DNA from: CAIQJJ01 sp049325275
Lineage (GTDB): Bacteria > Chloroflexota > Anaerolineae > Anaerolineales > UBA4823
Direction of reading: 5' to 3'
Assembly: GCA_049325275.1 (NCBI GenBank)
Contig: JBMOLU010000028.1
Coordinates: 1-64,000, forward strand
DNA length: 64,000 nt
Within the stretch, counting starts at the first letter, position 1, and each line of letters starts with the position of its first letter. Below are positions 7,903 to 16,499 of the stretch, piece after piece. Below the pieces are notes generated by a model. It saw only the letters and a list, made by a program, of their open reading frames with translations. It was not told the origin of the DNA and did no database searches. The position numbers were made by a program, and so were the translations under genes.

Positions 7903-8856
7903 ATGGAGATTCCCACCAACGTACGAAACTGGCTGCTCGAAGCGGACGATCCATCGGTGCGTTACCGTACGCTGACGCAACTGCTCGGCGCACCGCAAGA
8001 CGATCCGGAAGTGCAGCAGGCGCGGGCGGCTGTTCTTGCCAGCAAAACGGTGCAGAAAATTTTTGCCAAAATGCACCCCGATGGCTACTGGCTGTATCGC
8101 GGCCGCGGAGCAGGCATCGAGTATGCCATGAGCAGTTCCACCCACTTCGTGCTGGCCTACCTGGCCGAACTGGGCCTGGATCGCTCGGATGAACGCATCC
8201 GGCAGGCCGTAGAACGCTACCTTTCGCTGCACGAACCGGACAACCCATTCCCGAACACCTGGCAGATTCCGCCGGATACACGCAACCGGCAGTCGTGCCT
8301 GTACGCCTACAACGTACGCACCTTCATCCTGCTTGGCTATCGCCACGACCCGCGCATCCAGGAACGGGTAAACGTCTTGCTCGAAGATTGGCGTGCAGAT
8401 GGCGGGTATTTGTGTGGGCGGCCGAGCTTCAACGCCAAGACGAAGTCGTGCATTCGCGGCACGGTCAAAGCGCTGATGGCTTTCGCCGAGCTGCCCGAAC
8501 TTTGGGAAAGCGAGCGCTGCAAGGCCCTGGTCGATTACTTCCTGCGCCGCCGGGTGCTCTACAAAAGCGGGCAACCGGGTGAACTGATCCGTGGGGAAGT
8601 GGTCGCAACCGTTTTCCCGTTTGTAATCAGCGCCAGCCTGCTCGAACCGCTCTACGCCCTGGGCCGCATGGGATACGGCCATCACCCGGCACTCGGCGAC
8701 GCCTGGCAACGCCTGGAGGCAAGGCGTGACGGACAAGGGCGCTACATCCTGGACCACTCGCCGCGCACCCTTTTCGACGCCGGCCCAGGCGGCCGGCCCA
8801 ACAAGTGGGTAACGCTGTATGCGCTGCTTGCCCTGAAAGCATTGGAAACGTATTGA
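7903..8856 (+). CDS. Alpha/alpha-toroid (prenyltransferase/squalene cyclase-like) protein of unknown function
   Basis: The 317-residue protein is almost all helical, with repeats of the alpha/alpha-toroid type (MHPDGYWLYRGRGAG, STHFVLAYLAELGL, DERIRQAVERYLSLH, DWRADGGYLCGRPSF). This resembles squalene cyclase and prenyltransferase barrels. The catalytic DXDD of cyclases is not present and no zinc-site triad of prenyltransferases was identified. The G-Y and DGG turns are typical of non-enzymatic or uncharacterised members. A second, unrelated-looking member lies at 16500. Function unknown. Confidence 0.65.
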   Translation: MEIPTNVRNWLLEADDPSVRYRTLTQLLGAPQDDPEVQQARAAVLASKTVQKIFAKMHPDGYWLYRGRGAGIEYAMSSSTHFVLAYLAELGLDRSDERIRQAVERYLSLHEPDNPFPNTWQIPPDTRNRQSCLYAYNVRTFILLGYRHDPRIQERVNVLLEDWRADGGYLCGRPSFNAKTKSCIRGTVKALMAFAELPELWESERCKALVDYFLRRRVLYKSGQPGELIRGEVVATVFPFVISASLLEPLYALGRMGYGHHPALGDAWQRLEARRDGQGRYILDHSPRTLFDAGPGGRPNKWVTLYALLALKALETY

Positions 8857-8873
8857 TGCAAAGGAGTTTGTCG

Positions 8874-9704
8874 ATGAAATGTGGGCTTGCACTTCCCTAC
8901 GTTGACCCCTTAACGGCTGCCCGCTATGCACGCCTGGCCGAAGAGGCCGGTTGGGATGGCTGTTTCATGGGTGATGCCATCTGGTGCCTCGACCCGCTGA
9001 TCGCCCTGACGGCGGCGGCTGTACAAACCAGCCGCATTCGCCTGGGGACGATGATCATCCCAATGCCGTTACGCAAGCCCTGGAAGGTCGCCAGCGAGAG
9101 CGCCGCCCTGGATCATGCTTCGAACGGGCGCCTGATCCTTGGCCTGGGGGCCGGTGCAACCTGGATGGGCTGGCAGGGCTTCCCCGACGAAGCGACCGAC
9201 ACCAAAACGCGCGCCGCGATGCTCGACGAGAGCATCGACCTGTTGACCCTCTTCTACCGGCGTGAGCCGTTCGATTACGACGGCAGGCACTATCACGTCA
9301 AGTTGACGCAGGTCGATCGGCAGTACTACCCACCCAAACCGATCCAGCAGCCGCGCATCCCGTTGTGGGTAGTGGGTGTCTGGCCGCGCAAGAATTCGAT
9401 GCGGCGGGTGCTGAAAGCCGATGGCCTGCTGGCACAAAAGATGAACGCGGCCGGGCAGTTCGAGCCGGTAATGCCCGCCGACGTGCAGCGGATGCGGGCC
9501 TATGTCGATACCAACCGAACGCTAAGCACCCCCTTCGATATAATCGTCGAAGAACAGAGCCTCGAGTGGGAAAAAGCGCGCATTCAAGAAAAAATTGGCC
9601 AGTGGCAAGCGGCCGGAGCCACCTGGTGGATCGAAGGATTGTGGAGCGCCGATGAAACGCAAGTATTGGCGCGCATCGAAAAAGGGAAACCATCTTTGGA
9701 GTAA
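8874..9704 (+). CDS. LLM-class flavin-dependent (F420/FMN) oxidoreductase
   Basis: This 276-residue luciferase-like monooxygenase-family protein begins MKCGLALPYVDP and has the usual landmarks: RLAEEAGWDGCFMGDA, RLGTMIIPMPLRKPWKVA, GRLILGLGAGATWMG and a C-terminal barrel strand IPLWVVG. Such enzymes use reduced FMN or F420 to oxidise or reduce small organic molecules; the substrate is unknown. The start at 8874 is fixed by AAGGAG at 8861-8866. An upstream in-frame ATG at 8805 would overlap the previous gene by 50 bases and lacks a ribosome site. Confidence 0.85.
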   Translation: MKCGLALPYVDPLTAARYARLAEEAGWDGCFMGDAIWCLDPLIALTAAAVQTSRIRLGTMIIPMPLRKPWKVASESAALDHASNGRLILGLGAGATWMGWQGFPDEATDTKTRAAMLDESIDLLTLFYRREPFDYDGRHYHVKLTQVDRQYYPPKPIQQPRIPLWVVGVWPRKNSMRRVLKADGLLAQKMNAAGQFEPVMPADVQRMRAYVDTNRTLSTPFDIIVEEQSLEWEKARIQEKIGQWQAAGATWWIEGLWSADETQVLARIEKGKPSLE

Positions 9705-9814
9705 ACGGCGAAAACTGCGCCATTCGCCAGATGCTCGGCCACACCCATCTGCCCGAATTTGTCGGCGATATCGAAACCCAAACACTCTATCTGCCCGAAT
9801 CTCACGAGGAATAA
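9686..9814 (+). other. Short open frame of protein-like composition, possible gene remnant
   Basis: Between two genes (9705-9819) a frame different from both neighbours stays open to TAA at 9812-9814. It encodes a sensible peptide that includes IRQMLGHTHLPEFVGDIE and ends LYLPESHEE. It has no convincing start codon with a ribosome site. It could be the tail of a lost gene or chance. Confidence 0.25.
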
Positions 9815-9819
9815 TCACC

Positions 9820-10287
9820 ATGACCCTTTCCCTGCAATCCCTGCACGATTTTATTGTAAGCGCGAAGGCCGCCACGTATGTCGGCGGCGGCGCACACAGC
9901 CTGGCGCGCCGCCCCGGCTCGCACGACCTGGAATACCATCAGGCACCCTTCACGTACCTGGATATGTACTATGGCGGGGCCGATTTCATCGGCCAGGAAG
10001 CCGTATACCACGAAGACCAGCCTGTCTGGGCGATGAACTACTACGGCCGCATTCTCGAACCGGACAAAATCAGCGCCGAAGAAACCGGCAAAATCATCAA
10101 AGAAAGCCTGTCGTGCATGTATCGGGAAGGGCGTTTCCTGGGCGGGTTCGAACATCCCGCTGCCCACGGCGTCTATCATGACACGAGCCAGGGTGATTTC
10201 ACGTCCTTCACCGGAAGAGAGTGGATCACACAAGATGGGGTCACCGTGTACGAACTGCACTATCACGGTGGATTAATCAAAGGATAA
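9820..10287 (+). CDS. DUF5680-like protein
   Basis: The 155-residue protein MTLSLQSLHDFIVSAKAATY contains the pattern RPGSHDLEY, FTYLDMYYGG, DFIGQEAVY, VWAMNYYG and GRE. This pattern is known from DUF5680 proteins, often found alone or behind an XRE helix-turn-helix; no such domain is present here. The fold has been compared to small ligand-binding beta barrels, but no activity is established. GAGGA lies before the ATG at 9820. The following DinB gene starts six bases after the stop. Confidence 0.7.
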   Translation: MTLSLQSLHDFIVSAKAATYVGGGAHSLARRPGSHDLEYHQAPFTYLDMYYGGADFIGQEAVYHEDQPVWAMNYYGRILEPDKISAEETGKIIKESLSCMYREGRFLGGFEHPAAHGVYHDTSQGDFTSFTGREWITQDGVTVYELHYHGGLIKG

Positions 10288-10292
10288 CGCTC

Positions 10293-10796
10293 ATGACAGA
10301 CCTGCTTGAAATCATACACGTGATGACGGCAAACGCCGAGGCCGTGCGCGCCCTGGCGCAGGCCATCCCGGCCGGCCAAGCCGAATGGAAGCCCAATCCC
10401 GATACCTGGTCGATGAAAGAGGTCATGGAGCACCTCTACAACGAAGAACGCCTGGACTTTCGCAGGCATATCCGGGACATTCTCGAAGCCCCCCAGCAGC
10501 CGCAAGAATACATGCATCTCGCCAACTGCCAGCATGCCCTGGATGGCTTCATGGAGGAACGGAAGGCTTCGCTAGACTGGCTTGCGGCCCTTGCGACTCA
10601 AGCGCCACCCGACTGGCAGGCCGGCAAGCGGCTGGTCTTTGGCCCGGACGAATCAATCACGATCAGCGCCAAAGAAATGCTCGTTTCGTGGGTCGAGCAC
10701 GACTTTCTGCACATGCGCCAGATGGTCGAACTGCTGCATGCCTGGAACGCGCAACGGGCTACATCCCTGGCGCTACAGTACGCCGGTGGTTGGTGA
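10293..10796 (+). CDS. DinB-family four-helix-bundle protein
   Basis: This 167-residue DinB/YfiT-type bundle has helix 1 with AQAIPAGQAEWKPNPDTWS, then MKEVMEHLYNEE (metal-ligand His) and VEHDFLHMRQMVELL near the C-terminus (further His ligands). The three-histidine pattern fits a metal-dependent transferase or hydrolase using a thiol cofactor, as described for the family; its substrate here is unknown. It is the first of five DinB-like sequences in this run (others at 13016, 15979, 18691 truncated, and 24056). Confidence 0.8.
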   Translation: MTDLLEIIHVMTANAEAVRALAQAIPAGQAEWKPNPDTWSMKEVMEHLYNEERLDFRRHIRDILEAPQQPQEYMHLANCQHALDGFMEERKASLDWLAALATQAPPDWQAGKRLVFGPDESITISAKEMLVSWVEHDFLHMRQMVELLHAWNAQRATSLALQYAGGW

Positions 10797-10816
10797 GTCA
10801 TCAAAAGAGGCCGGCG

Positions 10817-11893
10817 ATGAGTTTTGAAGTCCACCAAACAGCGTTCGACAGCATGGCCCAGTGGCACGCCTGGCGCCTGGGCCTTGACCTGGCGCCGCCG
10901 CGGCCGGAGGCCACGGCTGAGGAGCAGGCTTACCGCCGCTTTTACGGCGACTTCCTGGCAGACGTGTGTGCCAACGGGCAGGCCTACGGCGTTTTCCAGG
11001 CGGTTTATGAAGATACCATCCCAGAAGACAAGCTGCGTGAGGATCGCCTGCGTGAAGCGCGCCAAAAGGCCCGCAAGGCCATCGAAGGAGGCCTGGTCGA
11101 TTTTTTGTTCCAGATTGGGAGGGTAGCCAACCTCCGAGGCAATACCTTGCAGATCGACCGGCCTTTCTTCGACGAGCTCGTGGCCGAGAAGATCAAAAAG
11201 GCCAACGTAAAAGGTATTCCCCACGCCTTCGAACGCCTGGGCCTATCACTCGGCCTGAATGAAACAGCCCATGTTACGATTTCTCAATACCCTGGGGCAT
11301 CCGCCGGGCTTGCCTGGCTGGCGAAAGCCTGTGCCGCCCTACCGGAATACGGCTTTTATTTCTTCCGGCGTTGCGATTTCGGCGTGCTCGATGGCAAACG
11401 ACAGCCTTTGTTCGAAGATGGTTTCCGCCTGCTGCCTGGGGACCTGGCGGAGCAAGTGCGGCGCACCGACGAACTGCTGCGGGAACGCAAATTCAAGCAC
11501 GAACTCTTCGTCGCAGACGGCGATGGTGGCTACCGGGTGCGCTACCAGAAAAGGAAGGGCAACCTTGCCTACTGGAGCCGAATCCGCAGTTGGTCTTCGA
11601 TGGCGCTAGATCACAACCTGCGCTGGGATTTCGCCGGCGACCTGACCCCCCGGCTGTTCGAACGGCTGGATGCTGCCCAGCCGGGCCTGGCCGGGCAGGT
11701 CTTCCAGGCGATCAAAAAGTGCACGCACTGCTACACGAATTGTCTCGTGCGCAAGACCATCACGCACCACGGTGAAACGCAGGAAATCTGCCAGGAGACG
11801 GGTTGGCAGATGTATGGCGGCAGCGGGCAAGACTTCGAAAACCTGCGCGGTGCGATCGTGGCGCTGGATGAGCTGGCGAGCCAAAAGAAATGA
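10817..11893 (+). CDS. Conserved hypothetical protein with CxxCxxxC motif
   Basis: The 358-residue protein starts at 10817 after AAAGAGG and has no domain I can name. It is rich in charged helices (RLREARQKARKAIEGG). The C-terminal region carries IKKCTHCYTNCLVR, a C-x2-C-x3-C motif that might bind zinc or another metal. Residues 280-300 (WSSMALDHNLRWDF) look like a compact conserved block. Its stop overlaps the start of the pentapeptide-repeat gene (ATGA), so the two are probably translated together. Confidence 0.65.
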   Translation: MSFEVHQTAFDSMAQWHAWRLGLDLAPPRPEATAEEQAYRRFYGDFLADVCANGQAYGVFQAVYEDTIPEDKLREDRLREARQKARKAIEGGLVDFLFQIGRVANLRGNTLQIDRPFFDELVAEKIKKANVKGIPHAFERLGLSLGLNETAHVTISQYPGASAGLAWLAKACAALPEYGFYFFRRCDFGVLDGKRQPLFEDGFRLLPGDLAEQVRRTDELLRERKFKHELFVADGDGGYRVRYQKRKGNLAYWSRIRSWSSMALDHNLRWDFAGDLTPRLFERLDAAQPGLAGQVFQAIKKCTHCYTNCLVRKTITHHGETQEICQETGWQMYGGSGQDFENLRGAIVALDELASQKK

Positions 11894-12543
11894 CAGCTTC
11901 CATTATCCGTACCCCGAAACTTCCCCGGTCGCTGCCGGCCGGCGAGCTGGAATGCCTCGCCGCACACGGCGATTACACGCTGTTCAGCCTCTCGGGCAGC
12001 GATTTCACCGCCCAGGCAGCCGACGATGTGCGCTTCGAGCAGGTGCAGTTGCGCCGGGTAACGTTTTCCCAAACCCGCCTGAACAAGGCGTATCTGGCCG
12101 ATGTGCGCGCCGAAGCCTGCAACTTTTCCGCTGCAAGTTGGGAAAAACCGCGCCTGCGGCGTGTTGCACTGAGCGGCTGCCGGCTAATGGGCACACAGTG
12201 GTTGGACGCCCAACTCGAGGACGTGCGCTTCAAAGAGTGCACGCTGGAAGACGCCGTGCTGTTCAAGGCCGTTTGCAAGGGTGTGCGCTTCGAGAAATGC
12301 ATTCTGCGGGGTGCGTTCTTCGAGGAGTGCAACTTAAACGGCGTCGTCTTCGAGCAGTGCGACCTGGCCAACGCCAGCTTGCGCGCTTCCACACTTGAGC
12401 AGGCCGATTTACGCGGATCGATCCTCAGCAGCGTTCAGCTCCATGCCAAAGACCTGCATGGCGCCATCATCGAACCGGGCCAGGCCGTTCAGGTCGTCGG
12501 TCTGCTCGGCGTTACCGTTCAAGAAATTGGAGAAACATCATGA
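11890..12543 (+). CDS. Pentapeptide-repeat protein
   Basis: The 217-residue protein is built almost entirely of pentapeptide repeats with the A(D/N)LxX register: VRFEQVQLRRVTFSQTRL, CRLMGTQWL, AVLFKAVCKGVRFEK, then ADLRGSILSS. These predict a right-handed square beta helix. Family members such as Qnr and MfpA mimic DNA and protect gyrase from poisons; others have no known function. Frequent cysteines in the repeats are notable. The start overlaps the previous stop, and the end overlaps the next start (ATGA in both cases). Confidence 0.82.
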   Translation: MTASIIRTPKLPRSLPAGELECLAAHGDYTLFSLSGSDFTAQAADDVRFEQVQLRRVTFSQTRLNKAYLADVRAEACNFSAASWEKPRLRRVALSGCRLMGTQWLDAQLEDVRFKECTLEDAVLFKAVCKGVRFEKCILRGAFFEECNLNGVVFEQCDLANASLRASTLEQADLRGSILSSVQLHAKDLHGAIIEPGQAVQVVGLLGVTVQEIGETS

Positions 12544-13019
12544 AATACTTTGGCCCCTTAATCGTTGTCGAAGAAATTGCACCGGCGCGCAAATTTTATG
12601 AAGAAGTGCTCGGGCAGCGCGTACAGCTCGACCTTGGCGAAAACGTCAGCTTCGAGGGCAGTTTTGCCATTCACCGCAAGGCGCACTACCAATCGCTCCT
12701 GGGCGATGCGCAGCAGTTTCCGATCGCCAGAAAGGCTCACAATTTCGAACTGTACTTCGAAACCGAAGACCTGGCCGCCATCGACCGGCGGCTGAAAGAA
12801 GCCGGGACGAGGTACCTGCACGAAATCCGCGAACAGCCCTGGGCACAGCGCGTCTTGCGAGTCTACGATCCCGACGATCACATCGTCGAAATCGGCGAGA
12901 CGATGGAGGCCGTCGTCATTCGCCTTTGCCGGGAAGGGATGACCGCCGAACAGGCCAGCCAGCGCACGGGCATGCCGCTCGAATTCGTCCAACATGCCAT
13001 CGAGGCGGCAAATTCGTGA
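12540..13019 (+). CDS. VOC (glyoxalase/bleomycin-resistance-fold) protein with C-terminal helical tail
   Basis: This 159-residue protein contains one VOC module (residues about 1-120): FGPLIVVEEIAPARKFYEEV, ELYFETEDLAA and VYDPDDHIVEIGE. The last Glu is a usual metal ligand. The extra tail (about 121-159, LCREGMTAEQASQRTGMPLE) looks like a helix-turn-helix or small helical cap. VOC dimers bind or modify electrophiles and bleomycin-like drugs. It is coupled to neighbours by ATGA at its start and GTGA at its end. Confidence 0.82.
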   Translation: MKYFGPLIVVEEIAPARKFYEEVLGQRVQLDLGENVSFEGSFAIHRKAHYQSLLGDAQQFPIARKAHNFELYFETEDLAAIDRRLKEAGTRYLHEIREQPWAQRVLRVYDPDDHIVEIGETMEAVVIRLCREGMTAEQASQRTGMPLEFVQHAIEAANS

Positions 13020-13531
13020 CCGCCCCGATGGCCCCCACGCCCGCGACCGAGAACGCCATGAACGCGGAGTTTATTCAACAGTACGCGCACACCTGGCGTG
13101 TTTTCGAACGCCTCGTCAACGGCTTCGACGACGAAGCCTGGCTCCGCACCGGGCGCAAAGCCACGATTCCCGTGCGCCTGGCGTTCCACATTCTCAAAGC
13201 AACCCGGTATTACACCGAAGACACAACAACGGTTTCCTTCGCTTCGGGGAAGTCCTTCGAAATCAACTGCGAAACGGCCGGCGAAGAAGAACTGCCGTCT
13301 CGGGCGGACATCGTCGCCTGTATCCGTGAATTGCGCGAAAAGACCGCCTGCTGGCTGGCCGGCATCGATCTGGCAGCCAAAAACGAGGCCTTCGGTTGGG
13401 CAGGCGAAACGAAACTGGGCGTGGCACTGTTTTTGCTGCGCCACAATCTCTTCCACATCGGTGAATTGAGTTCCCTGCTCAACGAAAGCCGGCACGGAGA
13501 CGTGGAAGATCACTACGTTAAGGCATTGTAA
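13016..13531 (+). CDS. DinB-like four-helix-bundle protein
   Basis: The protein is 171 residues if it starts at the GTG at 13016, which overlaps the previous stop as GTGA. Internal ATGs at 13028 and 13058 are alternatives, and 13058 gives the more family-like N-terminus (MNAEFIQQYAHTWRVFERL). The body shows the DinB pattern, with RLAFHILKATRYY and LFLLRHNLFHIGELSSLL supplying possible metal-binding histidines. The substrate is unknown. Confidence 0.7.
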   Translation: MTAPMAPTPATENAMNAEFIQQYAHTWRVFERLVNGFDDEAWLRTGRKATIPVRLAFHILKATRYYTEDTTTVSFASGKSFEINCETAGEEELPSRADIVACIRELREKTACWLAGIDLAAKNEAFGWAGETKLGVALFLLRHNLFHIGELSSLLNESRHGDVEDHYVKAL

Positions 13532-13561
13532 GTTCACCACGAGGCAAGCAGGAGGCCTATC

Positions 13562-14023
13562 ATGCGAATCGATCACGTTCGACTCTTGGTCATCAACTTT
13601 GCCGAATGTTTCCGCTTTTACCGGGACATTATCGGGCTGACCGTCAAGTGGGGCCACGAAGCCGACAGCTACGCGTCCTTCAGTGAAGGAGACAGCCAGG
13701 CCCCCAACCTGGCACTGTTTTCACGCCACTCGATGGCCGAAACGCTGGGAACGACGGGCCTGCCGCCGGAAACGGCCGGCCAGGATCGCGCCATGCTGAT
13801 CGTCCACGTTGCGGATGTGGACGCAGTGGTAAAAAGCTTGCAAGCACAGGGCGTGCCTTTCGTCCTGGGGCCGCAAGACTTTCCGGGTTGGGGTATGCGC
13901 AGCGCTTACCTGCGCAACCCCGACGGCAACCTGATCGAGCTGTGCGGCGAACTTGCGGAAGAACGCTGGTCAGAAGCGTTACGCCAGGCAGCCAAAGAAA
14001 ACGAGGCCAGAAACCAACCATGA
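13562..14023 (+). CDS. VOC family (glyoxalase-like) protein
   Basis: The 153-residue single VOC module starts MRIDHVRLLVINFAECFRFY and includes LIVHVADVDAVVKSLQAQG and YLRNPDGNLIELCGEL. The conserved H near the N-terminus and E near the C-terminus are the paired metal ligands. A strong CAGGAGG site lies before 13562. Its TGA overlaps the next start. Likely a dioxygenase-like, lyase or drug-binding dimer; no substrate can be assigned. Confidence 0.85.
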   Translation: MRIDHVRLLVINFAECFRFYRDIIGLTVKWGHEADSYASFSEGDSQAPNLALFSRHSMAETLGTTGLPPETAGQDRAMLIVHVADVDAVVKSLQAQGVPFVLGPQDFPGWGMRSAYLRNPDGNLIELCGELAEERWSEALRQAAKENEARNQP

Positions 14024-14655
14024 ACGTATACGAAGCCATCGCAGCACGACACACTATCCGTGACTTTCAAGATCGCCCGATCGCGATGCCCGTTCTCCAG
14101 CGGCTTCTCGCGGCCGGCATGCAGGCGCCCTCCAACGATCACTTGAGAAAGTGGGCGTTCATCATCGTTCAGGACAAGACCGAACGTCAGGCGCTGATCG
14201 GGCACATCCGCGCCCCCAAAACGGCACAGGAAGCGACCGCCCTGGTCGATGAATGGGGCCTGAGCGAACCTTCGCAGCGGGAGATGTACATCGACGCGAT
14301 TCCGAAGCAGCATTCCATGCTGCTCGAGGCGGGCGCCCTGATCCTGCCTTGCTTTTATGCCGGCGGCTCGCTGCTGCATCCGACGACGCTGTCTTCCTTG
14401 AACGGTTTTGCATCCATCTGGTGTTGCATCGAGAATATTCTCATAGCTGCGGCAAGCGAGGGCATTTACGGGGTCACACGCATCCCCTTCGAAGAAGAAC
14501 GCACCGTTCTGAAACAGCGCCTGAACATCCCGGAGGGGTACGAGGTGCCCTGTTACCTCGCTCTCGGTTACCCGAAACAGGATGCCAGGAAGCTCAAGCA
14601 GTACCCAGTTCGCCTGGAAGACAGGATTCACGTGAACGGTTGGTCAAAGGGATGA
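14020..14655 (+). CDS. Nitroreductase-family flavoprotein
   Basis: The 211-residue protein begins MNVYEAIAARHTIRDFQD, the FMN-phosphate-binding R-x-I/S-x-R/D region of the NfsB/FRP fold. It continues with MQAPSNDHLRKWAFIIVQD and CCIENILIAAASEGIYG, then PCYLALGYPKQDA near the end. It would be an FMN-dependent NAD(P)H oxidoreductase acting on nitroaromatics, quinones or enones. Start and end both use 4-base ATGA overlaps. A second, separate nitroreductase is at 22999. Confidence 0.85.
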   Translation: MNVYEAIAARHTIRDFQDRPIAMPVLQRLLAAGMQAPSNDHLRKWAFIIVQDKTERQALIGHIRAPKTAQEATALVDEWGLSEPSQREMYIDAIPKQHSMLLEAGALILPCFYAGGSLLHPTTLSSLNGFASIWCCIENILIAAASEGIYGVTRIPFEEERTVLKQRLNIPEGYEVPCYLALGYPKQDARKLKQYPVRLEDRIHVNGWSKG

Positions 14656-15896
14656 GCAAGAATGTGGCTGAGTTGGCCTTGACCCAACCCCAGGCGCGGC
14701 GTTTCCTGCTAGCCTATCAAAACCTGTGGCCGCCGCGTGCGCTCAGCGGGAAAACGCAGGCGCTGGCGTTCGTCCGGCGCGTGGGCTGCATCCAGTTCGA
14801 CCCGCTCGACATCGCCGGCAAGAACCCCGAGCTGGTGCTGCAAGCGCGCGTAGGCGATTTCACGCCGGCCATGCTGGATGAGCTGCTTTACACCGATCGC
14901 GCGCTGGTCGATGGCTGGGACAAGCAGATGGCGATCTACCCCGTGGAGGATTGGCCGGCCCTGCGCCGCCGCCGGGAGGACGCCAAGCGCCAGTTTCGCA
15001 GTATGGAAGCCGTGGCAGAAATTACGCCCCAAATTCGCGCCGCGATCGAGCAGCGCGGTCCGCTTTCTTCGATCGATCTGGAGCATAAAGGCAAAGTGGA
15101 CTGGTGGTGGGCGCCCACCAGCCTGGCGCGGGCCGCACTGGAAAGTATGTACCTGGGCGGCGAACTGGTCGTTCACCACAAGGTGCACACCCGCAAAGTA
15201 TACGACCTGGCCGAACGCCACATTCCCGCCGAACTTTTCTATGCACCCGACCCTCATCCCGACGACGAAGATTACCGCGAATGGTACATCCTGCGACGCC
15301 TGGGGAATGTTGGCTTGCTGTGGAACCGGGGCGGAGCCTTGTGGCCGTTCGACGGCGCCCGGCGCAAAGCAGTTCTCCAGCGCCTGAAAGTGCAAGGGAA
15401 AATCCTGGAAGTACAGGTAGAAGGCATCACCTTTCCGCTTTATCTGCGGGCACAGGATCGGAGCTTCCTCGAGGAAACGCTCGCTGCGCCTGAACCGGCG
15501 CAGCGGGCAGCGTTCGTTGCGCCGCTCGACAACCTGGTGTGGGAACGTTCACTGATCGAGACCTTGTTCGGCTTCGACTACCGCTGGGAAGTGTACGTCC
15601 CGCAGAAGCTGCGCAAGTACGGCTATTACGTCCTGCCGGTGCTGTATGGCGACCGTTTCATCGCCCGGGTCGAACCCGCCCGCCAGAGGAAAAGCAACAC
15701 CTTGACGATCAAAGGCTGGTGGTGGGAACCGGGCATCGTCCCGGATGATGCCATGCTGGCCGCCATTCAAAAGTGCTTGGCGCATTTCTGCGCTTTTCTG
15801 AACATCCAATCCATCCAGTACGACGGGCGCAGCGCTGAGCCAGACGAAACGGCGCGGCTGGTCGAACAGCTTGCCGATGGTGACAATCATCGATGA
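14652..15896 (+). CDS. YcaQ/AlkZ-family winged-helix DNA glycosylase (HTH_42)
   Basis: The 414-residue protein belongs to the HTH_42 superfamily, whose studied members unhook DNA interstrand crosslinks or excise bulky alkylpurines. Landmarks are LTQPQARRFLLAYQNLWPP, CIQFDPLDIAGKNPELVLQAR (about 46-66), YPVEDWPALRRRRE and WERSLIETLFGFDYRWEVY. In characterised members the catalytic residues sit in a short Q-x-Q-like motif. That position aligns here with C46-I-Q48, so the first polar residue looks replaced by cysteine. It starts by ATGA overlap with the nitroreductase gene. Confidence 0.82.
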   Translation: MSKNVAELALTQPQARRFLLAYQNLWPPRALSGKTQALAFVRRVGCIQFDPLDIAGKNPELVLQARVGDFTPAMLDELLYTDRALVDGWDKQMAIYPVEDWPALRRRREDAKRQFRSMEAVAEITPQIRAAIEQRGPLSSIDLEHKGKVDWWWAPTSLARAALESMYLGGELVVHHKVHTRKVYDLAERHIPAELFYAPDPHPDDEDYREWYILRRLGNVGLLWNRGGALWPFDGARRKAVLQRLKVQGKILEVQVEGITFPLYLRAQDRSFLEETLAAPEPAQRAAFVAPLDNLVWERSLIETLFGFDYRWEVYVPQKLRKYGYYVLPVLYGDRFIARVEPARQRKSNTLTIKGWWWEPGIVPDDAMLAAIQKCLAHFCAFLNIQSIQYDGRSAEPDETARLVEQLADGDNHR

Positions 15897-15978
15897 AGCC
15901 ATCTGCGTAAGCCTGTCGTCAAACGTAGGTACCGACATCAAAAACAAAGCCTAAGCCTTTTCCAAACAGGAGTCATCT

Positions 15979-16485
15979 ATGCCTGAACCCAAAACCAAAG
16001 GCCGCGTCATCACCCGCCTGAACACCGAGCGCCGCCGTCTCGAGAAGAACCTGGCCGTGCTGGCACCGGAACAGATCAGCCAACCCGATGCCGTCGGCAA
16101 ATATGCCATCAAAGACGTGCTCGCCCACCTGGCCGAGTGGGAATCGTTCATGCCGGACTGGGTAGAGGCCGCTCGCCGCGGTGAAGACGTGCAGGAACCG
16201 GATTGGAAAAAGATTGACGACCTCAACGAGCACATTTATCAAAACCACAAAGGCCAATCCCTCGATGAAGTGCTTGCCTATTTCCGCAACACGCATCGGG
16301 CATTCATGGCCATGGCAGAAGCCATGCCGGAAGACGAAATGCTCACCCCCGGGCGTTATGCTTTCCTCGGCGGTGGAGCGATCTGGGACTGGCTGAACGC
16401 CTACGCCGCTCATGATTTGTGGGGCAAAAAACACATCATCCGGTGGATAAAGGAACTCCAAAAAGATACGGAAACGCACGCTTGA
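15979..16485 (+). CDS. ClbS/DfsB-type four-helix-bundle protein
   Basis: The 168-residue DinB-superfamily protein is of the ClbS/DfsB sort: VITRLNTERRRLEKNLAVL, IKDVLAHLAEWESFMPDW, WKKIDDLNEHIYQNHKG and IWDWLNAYAAHDLWGKKHIIRWI. ClbS is the cyclopropane hydrolase that protects colibactin producers from their own genotoxin. Homologues are widespread and mostly untested, so a role against electrophilic DNA-damaging compounds is inference. AAACAGGAG lies before the start. Confidence 0.8.
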   Translation: MPEPKTKGRVITRLNTERRRLEKNLAVLAPEQISQPDAVGKYAIKDVLAHLAEWESFMPDWVEAARRGEDVQEPDWKKIDDLNEHIYQNHKGQSLDEVLAYFRNTHRAFMAMAEAMPEDEMLTPGRYAFLGGGAIWDWLNAYAAHDLWGKKHIIRWIKELQKDTETHA

Positions 16486-16499
16486 TTCTGAAAAATACG

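Noticed and set aside
7669..8931. Minus-strand open frame opposite the toroid protein and its neighbours
   Set aside because: It spans three well-supported plus-strand genes and has no motif.
9686..9814. Tyrosine recombinase C-terminus (RQMLGHTHLP resembles LGH-type motifs)
   Set aside because: The catalytic Tyr and the Arg-His-Arg context are missing and no att-like repeat flanks it; kept only as an unassigned remnant.
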